From Streptomyces rimosus subsp. rimosus (GTDB taxonomy: Bacteria; Actinomycetota; Actinomycetes; Streptomycetales; Streptomycetaceae): a DNA stretch of 64,000 bases. Of this stretch, positions 43,081 through 51,687 are shown in pieces. The stretch's first letter is position 1. The number at the start of each line of letters is the position of its first letter. The notes under the pieces are model-generated. The model was not told where the DNA came from and made no database searches. It saw only the letters and a program-made list of their open reading frames with translations. The stretch lies in NCBI RefSeq assembly GCF_000720725.1, contig NZ_JOCQ01000033.1, forward strand, positions 1-64,000, given 5' to 3'. The position numbers and the translations under genes were made by a program.

Positions 43081-44476
43081 GGTCTTCGGGAAGGTACGCG
43101 TCCGGGCCGCGGCAGGCGCCTCCCTCGTGGTGGCCCTGGCCCTGGTCGCCGCGGGCACCGCGCTGCTGCTGGTCCTCAGGAACAACCTCGTGGGCCAGGC
43201 CGACCTCCAGGCGGAGAACACCGCCCGCGAGATCGCCACGCAGATCGCCACCGGCAAGCCGTACCGGAAGCTGGATCTCCCGGACGGCGACGACCGCCCG
43301 GTGGTGGTGCTGTCCGAGGACGGCCGGGTGCTGGCGGCGGGCGAGGACGTACGGGCGGTGGACGGCAAGGCCGTATCGGAACAGAACCCGCCCACCGCGC
43401 AGCAGCCGCACGACTCCGACGACGATGACGACGACCACGGGATCAAACCGGGCGAGGTCGAGGACAAGGCGCGGCACACCGGCGGTACGGCGACGATCGG
43501 CCACCGCACGGCGGACTACCGCTTCGCGACCGTCGAGGCCAAGGACACCCAGGGCGGCAAGGCCGTCGTACGGGCCGGGGCGCCCCTGGCGGCCGAGCGG
43601 GAGGCGGTGGGCTCGGTGCGCACCGCGATGCTCATCGGACTGCCCTGTCTGCTGCTGGTCGTGGCCGGCGTGACCTGGCTGGTCACCCGGCGGGCGTTGC
43701 GCCCGGTGGAGGGCATCCGCCGGGAGATGGCGGCGATCATGGCCAGTACGGACCTGTCGCGGCGGGTGCCGGAGCCCGGCTCGCGGGACGAGATCGACCG
43801 GCTGGCCCGTACGACCAACGAGACGCTGGGCGCGCTCCAGGAGTCGGTGGAGCGGCAGCGGCGGTTCGTCGCGGACGCCTCGCACGAGCTGCGCAGCCCG
43901 ATCGCGAGCCTGCGGACGCAGCTGGAGGTGGGCATCGCCCACCCGGAGCTGCTGGACGCGCCGGGCGCCGTGGAGGACGCCGTACGGCTGCAGAACCTGG
44001 CGGCGGACCTGTTGCTGCTGGCGCGGCTGGACGCGGGGGAGCGGCCCGCGGACGCGCGGATCGACCTGGCGGCGCTGGTGCGCGAGGAGGTCTCGCAGCG
44101 GGTGGGCGACCGGATCGCCGTGGAGACGGGCGGACCGGCGGGCGTGGAGGTCGCCGGGTCGCGCGGTCAGCTCGCGCGGGTACTGGGGAACCTGCTGGAC
44201 AACGCGCAGCGGCATGCGCGGGAGACCGTACGGGCGAGTGTGGCGCGCGAGGGGGAGTGGGCCGTGCTGCGGGTCGAGGACGACGGGCCCGGGGTGCCGC
44301 CGGAGGAGCGGGAGCGGATCTTCGAGCGGTTCGTCCGGCTCGACGACGCCCGCAGCCGTGACGACGGCGGTGCCGGACTGGGCCTCGCCATCGCCCGCGA
44401 CGTAGCCGAGCGGCACGGCGGCACGCTGGCCGTCCGCACGGACTCGGTCTTCGAACTACGCCTGCCGGTGGCGTAG
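43073..44476 (+). CDS. Sensor histidine kinase with acidic extracytoplasmic loop
   Basis: Kinase of 467 aa partnered with the upstream OmpR-type regulator. Membrane helices at about 13-36 and 183-205 bound an outer domain that contains HDSDDDDDDH (113-122), suited to binding cations or cationic peptides. HAMP at 206-258, His271 in FVADASHELRSPIAS, HATPase with NLLDNAQRHA and GAGLGLAIARDVAERHGG. Start ATG 43073 overlaps the regulator end. Confidence 0.94.
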   Translation: MRRVFGKVRVRAAAGASLVVALALVAAGTALLLVLRNNLVGQADLQAENTAREIATQIATGKPYRKLDLPDGDDRPVVVLSEDGRVLAAGEDVRAVDGKAVSEQNPPTAQQPHDSDDDDDDHGIKPGEVEDKARHTGGTATIGHRTADYRFATVEAKDTQGGKAVVRAGAPLAAEREAVGSVRTAMLIGLPCLLLVVAGVTWLVTRRALRPVEGIRREMAAIMASTDLSRRVPEPGSRDEIDRLARTTNETLGALQESVERQRRFVADASHELRSPIASLRTQLEVGIAHPELLDAPGAVEDAVRLQNLAADLLLLARLDAGERPADARIDLAALVREEVSQRVGDRIAVETGGPAGVEVAGSRGQLARVLGNLLDNAQRHARETVRASVAREGEWAVLRVEDDGPGVPPEERERIFERFVRLDDARSRDDGGAGLGLAIARDVAERHGGTLAVRTDSVFELRLPVA

Positions 44477-44537
44477 CGGCCCGGCCGTACGGCGTACCGG
44501 ACCGCCTCCCGGGCACCGCAACCGGCCACGCGCCGCC

Positions 44538-44670
44538 CGATCACGTAAGGGGGGCTATCCGATCACGTACGGCTCAGCCCGACCACGCACGGGCCCCCGA
44601 CGGCGCAACCCCGATCACGCACGGGCCCCCGACGGCGCAACCCCGATCACGCACGGCCCCCCGACGGCGC
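44538..44670. repeat. Tandem 32-bp repeats in the gap after the kinase gene
   Basis: The core GATCACG(C/T)A occurs at 44539, 44561, 44581 (GACCACGCA), 44613 and 44645. The last three start 32-bp units (CACGCACGG-CCCCCGACGGCGCA) that are nearly identical, at steps of 32; the first two are degenerate, 20-22 bp apart. No unique spacers lie between units, so it is not a CRISPR array. No gene is seen in 44477-44675. Confidence 0.8.
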
Positions 44671-44675
44671 AGCCG

Positions 44676-45152
44676 TCAGACCTTCCCCCGCCGCCCCCGA
44701 AGATGCTCCGCCACGGGCGTCAGCGACGTCCGCAGCGCTTCCAGGTCCTCCGAGGCGAACAGGTCGATGAAGTGCCGCCGCACGGACGCGACGTGGTGCG
44801 GCGCGACCCGGCGCATGGTGTCCCAGCCCTCGTCCGTGAGCACCGCGTACAGCCCGCGGCGGTCGGACTCGCAGCTCTCGCGGCGCACCAGGCCGGCGTT
44901 CTCCATACGGGTGATCTGGTGGGACAGACGGCTCTTGGACTGCAGGGTGGCGGCGGCCAGGTCGCTCATGCGCAGCCGCCGGTCCTCGGCCTCGGAGAGG
45001 TTGACCAGGATCTCGTAGTCGTTGTTGGTCAGTCCGAACGGCTGCAGGTCCCGCTCCAGCTGGTGCATCAGCAGCCTGCTGACGTCCAGATGGGTGCGCC
45101 AGGCACGCTGCTCCTGGTCGGTCAGCCAGGGAGTGTCGCTGTCGGTCGTCAT
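44676..45152 (-). CDS. MarR-family transcriptional regulator
   Basis: Winged-helix regulator of 158 aa. DNA-binding core at about 55-110 (MSDLAAATLQSKSRLSHQITRMENAGLVRRESCESDRRGLYAVLT) between the N- and C-terminal dimerisation helices. The promoter has TAGAAT at 45164-45159, six bases before the ATG, and no ribosome site, so the mRNA is probably leaderless. AT-rich sequence further upstream (TTGAATATCGAATTAA) may be its own operator. Convergent with the kinase gene. Confidence 0.93.
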   Translation of the reverse strand: MTTDSDTPWLTDQEQRAWRTHLDVSRLLMHQLERDLQPFGLTNNDYEILVNLSEAEDRRLRMSDLAAATLQSKSRLSHQITRMENAGLVRRESCESDRRGLYAVLTDEGWDTMRRVAPHHVASVRRHFIDLFASEDLEALRTSLTPVAEHLRGRRGKV

Positions 45153-45268
45153 GAATGAATTCTACCCGTGGAAGTTGAATATCGAATTAAGTCATGGCTG
45201 TGACATGGCTCAGGCGCTCGGCCGGGCGCTTGCTCAGACGTTCGAGGTCACCGTCCGCAGACTACCGC

Positions 45269-46054
45269 TCACAGCCCGAAGCGGCGCTGGAGGCCCCCCA
45301 GCCCGCCCGGCAGCTGCGGCAGTTGTGAGCCACTTTGGCGAGTTGCCTCGCTTTGCCCGCCGTTTCCGCCCGGCACCCCCGCCGCGGAAACGACCTCGCC
45401 CGTGGCCAGCTCGGGCATCAGCTGCTCGGTGGACTGCAGCAGCACCGTGCCCGCCCCGACGAACTCGAACTGGTGCTCCTCGCCGGAGACCCCGCCCAGC
45501 CCGGTGTGCGCCCGGATGCCGCCGAGGAATCCGCGCAGGTACTGGTGGTCGTAGTGGTGGCACGGCGAGGGGCAGTCGGCCCAGCCCACCAGGGCCTGCG
45601 GGTCCACCCGGATCGGCGGTTCCATGAAGACCACCGGGCCGTTGGAGGCGGCCACGAACTTGCCGGTGCCGATGAGGGTGAGAAAGCCCGGGATGATCGA
45701 CTGCTTCAGCGACAGAGATGGCTGAAAGGCAAGCAAGTTGCCCGAGCGAATGGTCAGGTTGCCGTCTTCCAGGTCGTAGGAGTTCACGTCGAACGCCCGG
45801 TCGGCGAGGAGCATCTTGCCCTGGCCCTCGGCCACGACCCAGTCCGCCGCGTGCAATGGCGAATGGAAGCTGTGGGCGATCAGGCGGTCCAGCGCGCCGT
45901 GCCCGATGCCCTGGAAGTCGATCCGCCCGTAGTAGGCGATCATCTTCCCCTTCTGGAGGAACCACTGCCCGTTCAGGTCGACGCTGAAGGTGTAGTCGTT
46001 GACGTTGTCGTCCGAGGGGAGGGTGTGGGGGTCGAAAACGACGGGACCGGTCAC
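45269..46054 (-). CDS. AIM24-family protein, third gene of the trio
   Basis: Protein of 261 aa of the AIM24/TIGR00266 family (double-stranded beta-helix, relatives of phage tail-like and mitochondrial AIM24). Distinctive are a Cys/His-rich segment ADCPSPCHHYDHQYLRG at about 185 and a Gly/Ser/Gln-rich tail after the AIM24 domain. GTG start with GGAGGAGAA upstream, overlapping the previous gene by 4 nt. Function unknown; the trio is probably an operon read from 47339 downwards. Confidence 0.87.
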   Translation of the reverse strand: MTGPVVFDPHTLPSDDNVNDYTFSVDLNGQWFLQKGKMIAYYGRIDFQGIGHGALDRLIAHSFHSPLHAADWVVAEGQGKMLLADRAFDVNSYDLEDGNLTIRSGNLLAFQPSLSLKQSIIPGFLTLIGTGKFVAASNGPVVFMEPPIRVDPQALVGWADCPSPCHHYDHQYLRGFLGGIRAHTGLGGVSGEEHQFEFVGAGTVLLQSTEQLMPELATGEVVSAAGVPGGNGGQSEATRQSGSQLPQLPGGLGGLQRRFGL

Positions 46055-46701
46055 AGTTTCTCCTCCGACGCCTGTACGTAGACGGTGCCCTGGCCGGACA
46101 GCTCCAGCTGGAACGCCTCTCCCGAGCCGCGGCCGACCATGTCGCGCCAGCCCAGCGCCGTGGAGAGCTTGTTGCGGACCTCGCCGCGGTGCGCCACGTA
46201 CGCCTGCGGGTCGACGTGGACGGGCCGCTGCGGGGTGATGGGCAGTTCGATGACGCCGCCGTGCGCCATCACGGCCACCGCGCCCTGCCCCTTGAGGGTC
46301 GTGGTGAACAGCCCCTGGCCGGTGACCTGGCCGCGCACCATGCCCATGACGCCGCCCTGCGAGCCCATGAACATCGTGCCCTGCTGGAGCGTCCCGTCGA
46401 AGGCGAGCAGCCGGTCCGCCTCGACGTAGAGGGTCTCGCCGGTCAGGTCGACGACGTGGACGTGGTGGCCGCCGTGCCCAAACAGGACGGTGCCACTCCC
46501 TTCCACGGTCATCAGCGGGGTCGCCTCGTTGGCGATCCGCCGCCCGATCATCGAGCCGATGCCGCCCTGGCCGCCCTGGATGTTCGGGGTGAAACTGACG
46601 TCCCCCTGGTAGGCGAGCATCGCGCCGCGCTGGCTGAACATCCGCTGGCCGGGGCCGACCTGGGCGCGCACCATGCGCGAGTTGACGAGCGTGAACGGCA
46701 T
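46051..46701 (-). CDS. AIM24-family protein, second gene of the trio
   Basis: 216 aa, one AIM24 domain. Family features: RGAMLAYQGDVSF near the N terminus, a Gly-rich middle with GMFxGxQGG-type turns, and DPQAYVAHRGEVRNKL, then GSGEAFQLELSGQGTVYVQ near the end, closely parallel to the neighbour at 46701. Start ATG shares one base with the previous stop (TGATG); end overlaps the next GTG. Confidence 0.9.
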   Translation of the reverse strand: MPFTLVNSRMVRAQVGPGQRMFSQRGAMLAYQGDVSFTPNIQGGQGGIGSMIGRRIANEATPLMTVEGSGTVLFGHGGHHVHVVDLTGETLYVEADRLLAFDGTLQQGTMFMGSQGGVMGMVRGQVTGQGLFTTTLKGQGAVAVMAHGGVIELPITPQRPVHVDPQAYVAHRGEVRNKLSTALGWRDMVGRGSGEAFQLELSGQGTVYVQASEEKL

Positions 46702-47339
46702 CAGAGCTCACCGCCGACCGTGTTGCGCTCGCTGGGCTGTACGTACACCAGGCCCTCGCCCTCGAAACGGATCTGGAAGGACTCGCCGGAGCCCTCGCCC
46801 ATGAAGGTGCGGAAGTTCACCCCGGACTGGAAGTGCTGCTTGAGGTCGCCGGTGTGCGCGACATACGCGCCCGGGTCGACCTGCAGCGGGTATTGCTTGG
46901 TGACGCGCAGCACCACCGCCGGGCCGTCCGAGACGATCGCGGCCTGGCCACTGCCCTCGACGGTGGTGGTGAACAGGCCGTTGCCCTGCGAGGCGCCGCG
47001 CAGCCCGGTGAAGGTGGTGCCGGTGCGCAGCGCCGCGTCCGTGCACAGCAGGTTGCTGGCTTCCACGTACAGCTTCTCGCCGTGCAGCTGCACGAGGTTG
47101 ATCTCGCTCGCGCGGTCGGCGAAGTAGCAGGTGCCGTGGCCCTTCACCTCCATCACTTCCATCTGTTCGCCGGTCAGCCGGCGGGTGACCATGCCGCGCA
47201 GCCCGTCACCGCCGCCGGTCATCTTCTTGAACGTCATCTGGCCGTCGTAGGCGACCATCGAGCCGTTCTTCGCCTTGACGGCATCGCCGGTCATGTCGAC
47301 GGCGAGCACTTTGCTCCCCTGGAGCCGAAACTGAGCCAC
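46701..47339 (-). CDS. AIM24-family protein, first gene of the trio
   Basis: 212 aa, AIM24 domain with NGSMVAYDGQMTFKK at about 25-39, LFTTTVEGSGQAAIVSDG, DPGAYVAHTGDLKQHFQSG and GSGESFQIRFEGEGLVYVQPSE. GTG 47339 is preceded by TACCTT seven bases upstream and no ribosome site, suggesting a leaderless operon start. Divergent from a DUF3817 gene across 129 bp. Homologues occur as adjacent triplets in Streptomyces; function unknown. Confidence 0.9.
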   Translation of the reverse strand: MAQFRLQGSKVLAVDMTGDAVKAKNGSMVAYDGQMTFKKMTGGGDGLRGMVTRRLTGEQMEVMEVKGHGTCYFADRASEINLVQLHGEKLYVEASNLLCTDAALRTGTTFTGLRGASQGNGLFTTTVEGSGQAAIVSDGPAVVLRVTKQYPLQVDPGAYVAHTGDLKQHFQSGVNFRTFMGEGSGESFQIRFEGEGLVYVQPSERNTVGGEL

Positions 47340-47468
47340 GGGATCGAAGGTAACCGGCGCGCCGACCCCTGAACAGTGATCCTTTGCGGGCCTGCAACAA
47401 TGGTGACGCCCTTGTGAAATGTCGCACAAGCGCACCGTGCCGCCACCTGCCACCCGAACGAGGTTCCC

Positions 47469-47813
47469 GTGGACATCAAGACCGCTTCCGCCCTGCGCCG
47501 GCTCCGCCTGGTCTCCGCCCCCGAGGCGGTGTCCTTCCTGCTGCTGCTCGTCTGCTCGGTCCTCAAGCGGACCACCAGCTTCGACGGCGTGATGGTGATG
47601 GGCATGGTGCACGGCATCCTGTTCATCCTGTACGTGGTGTTCTGGCTGGACGCCTGGAACCGCACCAAGTGGCAGTTCAAGACCGCCGCGCTCTACTTTG
47701 TGCTCTCCGTCCTGCCCACCGGCGGCTTCTTCGCCGAGCGCAAGCTCAAGCGGGAGGCGGAGGCGAGCGTCATCGCCGCCCGCGCCCGCCGGGAAGGCGT
47801 GGTCAACGCATGA
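47469..47813 (+). CDS. DUF3817 membrane protein
   Basis: Protein of 114 aa with three predicted membrane helices (about 17-34, 43-60, 72-89) and the DUF3817 pattern MVHGILFILYVVFWLDAW and LPTGGFFAERKLKRE. GTG start with GAGG about seven bases before. Stop overlaps the next start (ATGA). A second member of the family lies at 51227. Function unknown. Confidence 0.9.
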   Translation: MDIKTASALRRLRLVSAPEAVSFLLLLVCSVLKRTTSFDGVMVMGMVHGILFILYVVFWLDAWNRTKWQFKTAALYFVLSVLPTGGFFAERKLKREAEASVIAARARREGVVNA

Positions 47814-48115
47814 TCGTCGCATTCTCGGTCAGCCCGCTGGGGGTGGGTGAGGACGTCGGGGAGTACGTCGCCGACGCCGTACGGGTGGTCCGCGAGTCCG
47901 GGCTGCCCAACCGTACGGACGCCATGTTCACGTCCATCGAGGGCGAGTGGGACGAGGTCATGGACGTCGTCCGGCGCGCCGTGGCCGCCGTCGAGGCGCG
48001 CGCCGGACGGGTCTCGCTGGTGCTGAAGGCCGACATCCGGCCCGGCGTCACCGACGGCCTGACCTCGAAGGTCGAGACCGTCGAGCGCCACCTCGCGGCG
48101 GGCCGCGAGAACTGA
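47810..48115 (+). CDS. MTH1187-type (DUF77) thiamine-binding protein
   Basis: Small protein of 101 aa, MIVAFSVSPLGVGEDVGEYVADAVRVVRESGL, then FTSIEGEWDEVMDVVRRAV; a ferredoxin-like fold that binds thiamine or similar ligands in characterised relatives. Translationally coupled to the DUF3817 gene. It ends at the bidirectional terminator at 48121. Confidence 0.88.
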   Translation: MIVAFSVSPLGVGEDVGEYVADAVRVVRESGLPNRTDAMFTSIEGEWDEVMDVVRRAVAAVEARAGRVSLVLKADIRPGVTDGLTSKVETVERHLAAGREN

Positions 48116-48120
48116 CCGCC

Positions 48121-48154
48121 GGTATCGCGCTCAGCCCGCGCTGAGCGCGATACC
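48121..48154. terminator. Bidirectional terminator overlapping an end of coding sequence
   Basis: Perfect 15-bp arms GGTATCGCGCTCAGC (48121-48135) and 48140-48154, loop CCGC. On the minus side it includes the stop and last codons (ALSAG) of the ArsR-type gene. Confidence 0.88.
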
Positions 48155-49114
48155 CAGCGGCGTGCGTTCGTACAGCACCTGGTGCCCGTGCCGGCGCGAG
48201 GTCAGCAGTCCGGCGTCCCGCAGCACCGACAGCTGCGCGGACACCGACGACGGCGCCAGGCCCAGGCGGTGCGCCAGCGCCGTGGTGGACGCCGGCTCGT
48301 CCAGCGCGGTGAGCACCGCCGCCCGGTTCACGCCGAGCAGCCGGGCCAGCGCCCGCCCGGTGCGCGGTTCGTGCCACAGTCCGCCGATGCCGCGCGCCGG
48401 GTAGATCACGGTGGGCTGCCAGTGCGGCTCGTACGCGCTCACCACGTCCGGCCACACGAAGACGCTGGGCATCAGCAGCACGCCCCGGCCGTCCAGGTCC
48501 TGGATCTGGAGGAACCGGGCGCGGGTGCGGACCGTGAGGGTGCCGTCCGACCAGGTGATCCGTGGGCTGAGGTCCGCGAACAGCTTCTCCAGCCCGTCGC
48601 TCGCCAGCTGCCGCGACCGGTAGGCGACCTCCGCCTCCAGCAGCGCGCGCAGCCGTGGCCAGTCCGCCTCCAGCAGCGCGCGCCAGGCCCGCTCGGTGGC
48701 GTCGGCCAGTTCCTGTACGGCGGCGGCCGGGTCCGCCAGCATCGCCCGGCCGCGCGGGGACTCGGCGGCGCCCGGCGTACAGGCCAGCGACTTCGCCAGC
48801 TCCGCGTGGGCGATGGCCGGGTCCGTGGCCCGCACCCGCGCCAGCTCCTCCTCGAAGGGCGCGAGCGACGACTGCGGCGGCGGCCCCAGGAAGTCCGGGG
48901 TGTAGCCGGGGTGCGGGGACGGCATCAGCAGCCACAGCGCGGACAGGTCCAGGCCCGCCAGCGCGGCGCGCATCCGCCGCAGCCAGGGCAGGTGGTAGCC
49001 GTGCCGGTCGGTGCGTAACAGCGTCCGTACGGCCTCGTGCGTCTCGCACAGCGGCGAGATGGCGAAGCGGATGCGCAGCAGATCCTCCGCGCCGAAGCGC
49101 ATGTCCAACGGCAT
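48131..49114 (-). CDS. ArsR-type winged-helix regulator with DUF5937-like domain
   Basis: 327 aa. The N-terminal part (1-240) is a Leu/Ala/Arg-rich domain of the DUF5937 type (RIRFAISPLCETHEAVRTL), and the C-terminal 70 residues form the ArsR winged helix (STTALAHRLGLAPSSVSAQLSVLRDAGLLTSRRHGHQVLYERT). AGGGGGG lies 9 nt before the ATG. Divergent from the MFS transporter, so it is likely its regulator. The terminator hairpin overlaps its last codons. Confidence 0.87.
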   Translation of the reverse strand: MPLDMRFGAEDLLRIRFAISPLCETHEAVRTLLRTDRHGYHLPWLRRMRAALAGLDLSALWLLMPSPHPGYTPDFLGPPPQSSLAPFEEELARVRATDPAIAHAELAKSLACTPGAAESPRGRAMLADPAAAVQELADATERAWRALLEADWPRLRALLEAEVAYRSRQLASDGLEKLFADLSPRITWSDGTLTVRTRARFLQIQDLDGRGVLLMPSVFVWPDVVSAYEPHWQPTVIYPARGIGGLWHEPRTGRALARLLGVNRAAVLTALDEPASTTALAHRLGLAPSSVSAQLSVLRDAGLLTSRRHGHQVLYERTPLGIALSAG

Positions 49115-49232
49115 GGCCGCGGCCCCCCTTTCCTCACACCCCCACTCTTCCCGCCATACGGCCGGTCGTGTCATGGATTCGGCTGCGGACGAAAAACTGG
49201 GGCCGTACGGACCGGCCCGGCACGCTGCCGTC

Positions 49233-50597
49233 ATGCCGACGCCTTCCGGGCCCGCCGCCACGGGCCCCACCGAACCGTGCCCGGACCCGGCCGCGCCCCC
49301 CGAGCCCCCGGACCCGGCCGCGCCCCCGAAGCCCGAGCCGCCCCGCACCGGATACCGCCTCGTCTTCGCCGTCCCCGAATTCCGCTACGTCTTCGCCGCA
49401 CACCTCCTGTCCGCCCTCGGCGTCGTCGTCTGCGAAATCGCGCTGTCCGTGCTGGTCTACCGCCTCACCGGATCACCCCTGCTGAGCGCCCTGACGTTCG
49501 CACTCGGCCTGCTGCCGTACGTCATCGGCGGCACCCTGCTCTCCGCGATCGCCGACCGCTGCCCGGCCCGCCGCGTCCTCGTCGTCTGCGATCTGCTGTG
49601 CGCGGGCTGCGCCGCCGCAATGGTCGTCCCGGGCACACCGGTCGCCGTACTGCTGGCGCTGCGCTGCGCGACCGCCGCCATCGCGCCCGTCTTCTCCGGC
49701 ACGCGCGCCGCGACGCTCGGCGACGTCCTGGGGGAGGGCGATCTCTTCGTCCTGGGCCGCTCGCTGATCCGCATCGTCAACCAGAGCGCGCAGCTCGTCG
49801 GCTTCGCGGCCGGCGGGCTGCTGCTGGCCACGGTGACGCCCGGCACGGTGCTGGCCGTCACCGCCGGTACGTTCCTCGGCTCGGCGCTCCTGCTGCGCCT
49901 GGGCACCCGCGCACGGCCCGCGCGCCGCACGGCCCGTGGCGCGCTGCTGGGCACCTCGCTGTCCGGCACCCGCCGCCTGCTGTCCGACCGCCGCATCCGG
50001 GCGCTCCTCCTGCTGACCTGGCTGCCGCCGACGTTCGTCGTCGTCCCCGAGGCGCTGCTCATCCCGTACGCGGACCTGCTGGGCGTCGGCCCGGCGGGCG
50101 CCGGGCTGCTGATGTGCGCCATGCCGGTCGGCGCCATCACCGCCGAGACCCTGGTCGGCACGTTCCTCGGCCCGCGGGCCCGCGCCCGGCTGACGTTCCC
50201 GCTGGGCGTCTTCTGCGTCCTGCCGTCCCTCGGCTTCGCCGCGCGGCCGTCGCTCGGCTGGGCGGTGGCGCTGCTCGTCCTGACCGGCACCGGCATCGCG
50301 TACAACTTCGGCGTGGACCGCTGGTTCGTCGCCGCCGTCCCCGACGAACTGCTGGGACAGGCCATGACGGTGATGCAGGCGGGCCGTATGACGATCATGG
50401 GCCTGGGGATGGGCGCGGCGGGCGTCGCCGCCGAGTACGCGCCCCTGTGGGTGGCGATGCCGGCCGGCGGGGTGGTGGGGGTGGTGTGCGTGCTGCTGGT
50501 GGTGGCAGAGGTACGGCGGACGCGTGCCGACGGGCCCGTGCCCGCCGGGGTGTCGGGTACGGCCGGGGCCGCCGGGGCCGCCGGGGCCACGGAGTGA
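49233..50597 (+). CDS. MFS transporter
   Basis: Major facilitator exporter of 454 aa with 12 hydrophobic segments, preceded by a Pro-rich cytoplasmic start (about 1-40). Between helices 2 and 3 is ADRCPARRVLVVCDL, the usual motif A region. Ends in Gly/Ala repeats (GTAGAAGAAGATE). The start is uncertain: ATG 49173 would add 20 residues; neither has a good ribosome site. Divergent from the ArsR-type regulator. Substrate unknown, probably a drug or metabolite. Confidence 0.88.
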   Translation: MPTPSGPAATGPTEPCPDPAAPPEPPDPAAPPKPEPPRTGYRLVFAVPEFRYVFAAHLLSALGVVVCEIALSVLVYRLTGSPLLSALTFALGLLPYVIGGTLLSAIADRCPARRVLVVCDLLCAGCAAAMVVPGTPVAVLLALRCATAAIAPVFSGTRAATLGDVLGEGDLFVLGRSLIRIVNQSAQLVGFAAGGLLLATVTPGTVLAVTAGTFLGSALLLRLGTRARPARRTARGALLGTSLSGTRRLLSDRRIRALLLLTWLPPTFVVVPEALLIPYADLLGVGPAGAGLLMCAMPVGAITAETLVGTFLGPRARARLTFPLGVFCVLPSLGFAARPSLGWAVALLVLTGTGIAYNFGVDRWFVAAVPDELLGQAMTVMQAGRMTIMGLGMGAAGVAAEYAPLWVAMPAGGVVGVVCVLLVVAEVRRTRADGPVPAGVSGTAGAAGAAGATE

Positions 50598-50627
50598 ACC
50601 GGCCGGGTACCGAAAACTGAGACAGGG

Positions 50628-50656
50628 CTGACCACGATATGACCGAACGGTAGGGT
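50628..50656 (+). promoter_or_regulatory. Promoter of the MarR gene (leaderless)
   Basis: CTGACC (50628-50633) and TAGGGT (50651-50656), 17 bp apart. The GTG start at 50664 lies 7 nt after the -10. Confidence 0.6.
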
Positions 50657-50663
50657 CGGAGGC

Positions 50664-51173
50664 GTGCCGAAGCCGCTCAGCCTTGCCTTCGACCCCATCG
50701 CCCGCGCCGATGAACTGTGGCAGCAGCGATGGGGCGCCGTGCCGTCCATGGCCGCCATCACCTCGGTCATGCGCGCCCACCAGATCCTGCTGTCCGAGGT
50801 GGACGCGGTGCTCAAGCCGTACGGCCTGACGTTCGCGCGGTACGAGGCGCTGGTGCTGCTCACCTTCTCCAAGGCGGGCGAGCTGCCCATGTCGAAGATC
50901 GGCGAGCGGCTGATGGTCCACCCGACCTCGGTGACCAACACCGTGGACCGGCTGGTCAAGGCCCTGCTGGTCGACAAGCGGCCGAACCCCAACGACGGGC
51001 GCGGCACGCTGGCCTCCATCACCCCCAAGGGGCGCGAGGTCTGCGACGCGGCCACCCGCGACCTGATGGCGATGGACTTCGGCCTGGGCGCCTACGACGC
51101 CGAGGAGTGCGCGGAGATCTTCGCGCTGCTGCGTCCGCTGCGCGTGGCGGCCGGGGATTTCAAGGACGACTGA
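50664..51173 (+). CDS. MarR-family transcriptional regulator
   Basis: 169 aa winged-helix regulator: MSKIGERLMVHPTSVTNTVDRLVKALLVDKRPNPNDGRGTLASIT carries the recognition helix and wing. GTG start; GGAGG is only one base upstream, and the -10 hexamer is 7 nt upstream, so leaderless initiation is likely. The DUF3817 gene follows in the same direction. Confidence 0.93.
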   Translation: MPKPLSLAFDPIARADELWQQRWGAVPSMAAITSVMRAHQILLSEVDAVLKPYGLTFARYEALVLLTFSKAGELPMSKIGERLMVHPTSVTNTVDRLVKALLVDKRPNPNDGRGTLASITPKGREVCDAATRDLMAMDFGLGAYDAEECAEIFALLRPLRVAAGDFKDD

Positions 51174-51226
51174 TCCATGGTAGGGGCGGCGAAGATCGCC
51201 CCGGAACGGGCGGTTACGCTCGGACC

Positions 51227-51559
51227 ATGAAACGAAGCGTGCTGACCCGCTACCGGGTGATGGCCTACGTCACTGCCGTGATGCTCCTCGTGCTGTGCGC
51301 CTGCATGGTGGCCAAGTACGGCTTCGACACCGGCAAGGACCTCACCCTCGTGGTCTCCCAGATCCACGGTGTGCTGTACATCATCTACCTGGTCTTCGCC
51401 TTCGACCTGGGCTCCAAGGCGAAGTGGAAGTTCGGCAAGCTGCTGTGGGTGCTGATCTCCGGCACCATCCCGACCGCCGCCTTCTTCGTCGAGCGCAAGG
51501 TCGTCCGTGAGATCGAGCCGCTGGTCGCGGACGGTACGCCGCAGCCCGCCAAGGTCTGA
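51227..51559 (+). CDS. DUF3817 membrane protein, second copy
   Basis: 110 aa, three predicted membrane helices (about 11-31, 40-58, 70-88); IHGVLYIIYLVFAFDLGSKAKW and IPTAAFFVERKVVRE match the paralogue at 47469. Ribosome site is weak (CGGACC). A T-run terminator follows. It stands next to a MarR gene as well. Function unknown. Confidence 0.9.
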   Translation: MKRSVLTRYRVMAYVTAVMLLVLCACMVAKYGFDTGKDLTLVVSQIHGVLYIIYLVFAFDLGSKAKWKFGKLLWVLISGTIPTAAFFVERKVVREIEPLVADGTPQPAKV

Positions 51560-51579
51560 GACCTCTCGCATCGCAGCGC

Positions 51580-51615
51580 GCCGGCCGGGAGCCTTCCCGG
51601 CCGGCCGTTGTTTTT
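51580..51615 (+). terminator. Intrinsic terminator after the DUF3817 gene
   Basis: Perfect 11-bp arms GCCGGCCGGGA (51580-51590) and 51595-51605, loop GCCT, followed by GTTGTTTTT (51607-51615). It insulates the mutase gene. Confidence 0.9.
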
Positions 51616-51687
51616 CACAGCTGCCCGCGCGACCTGCGCTTTCCCCAATCTTCACGGCGTCGCCGGCAGGACGCCCCCGGCTTGCCA

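Noticed and set aside
44584..44670. CRISPR array
   Set aside because: The 32-bp units are directly abutting and identical through their whole length, with no unique spacers and no cas genes in the window.
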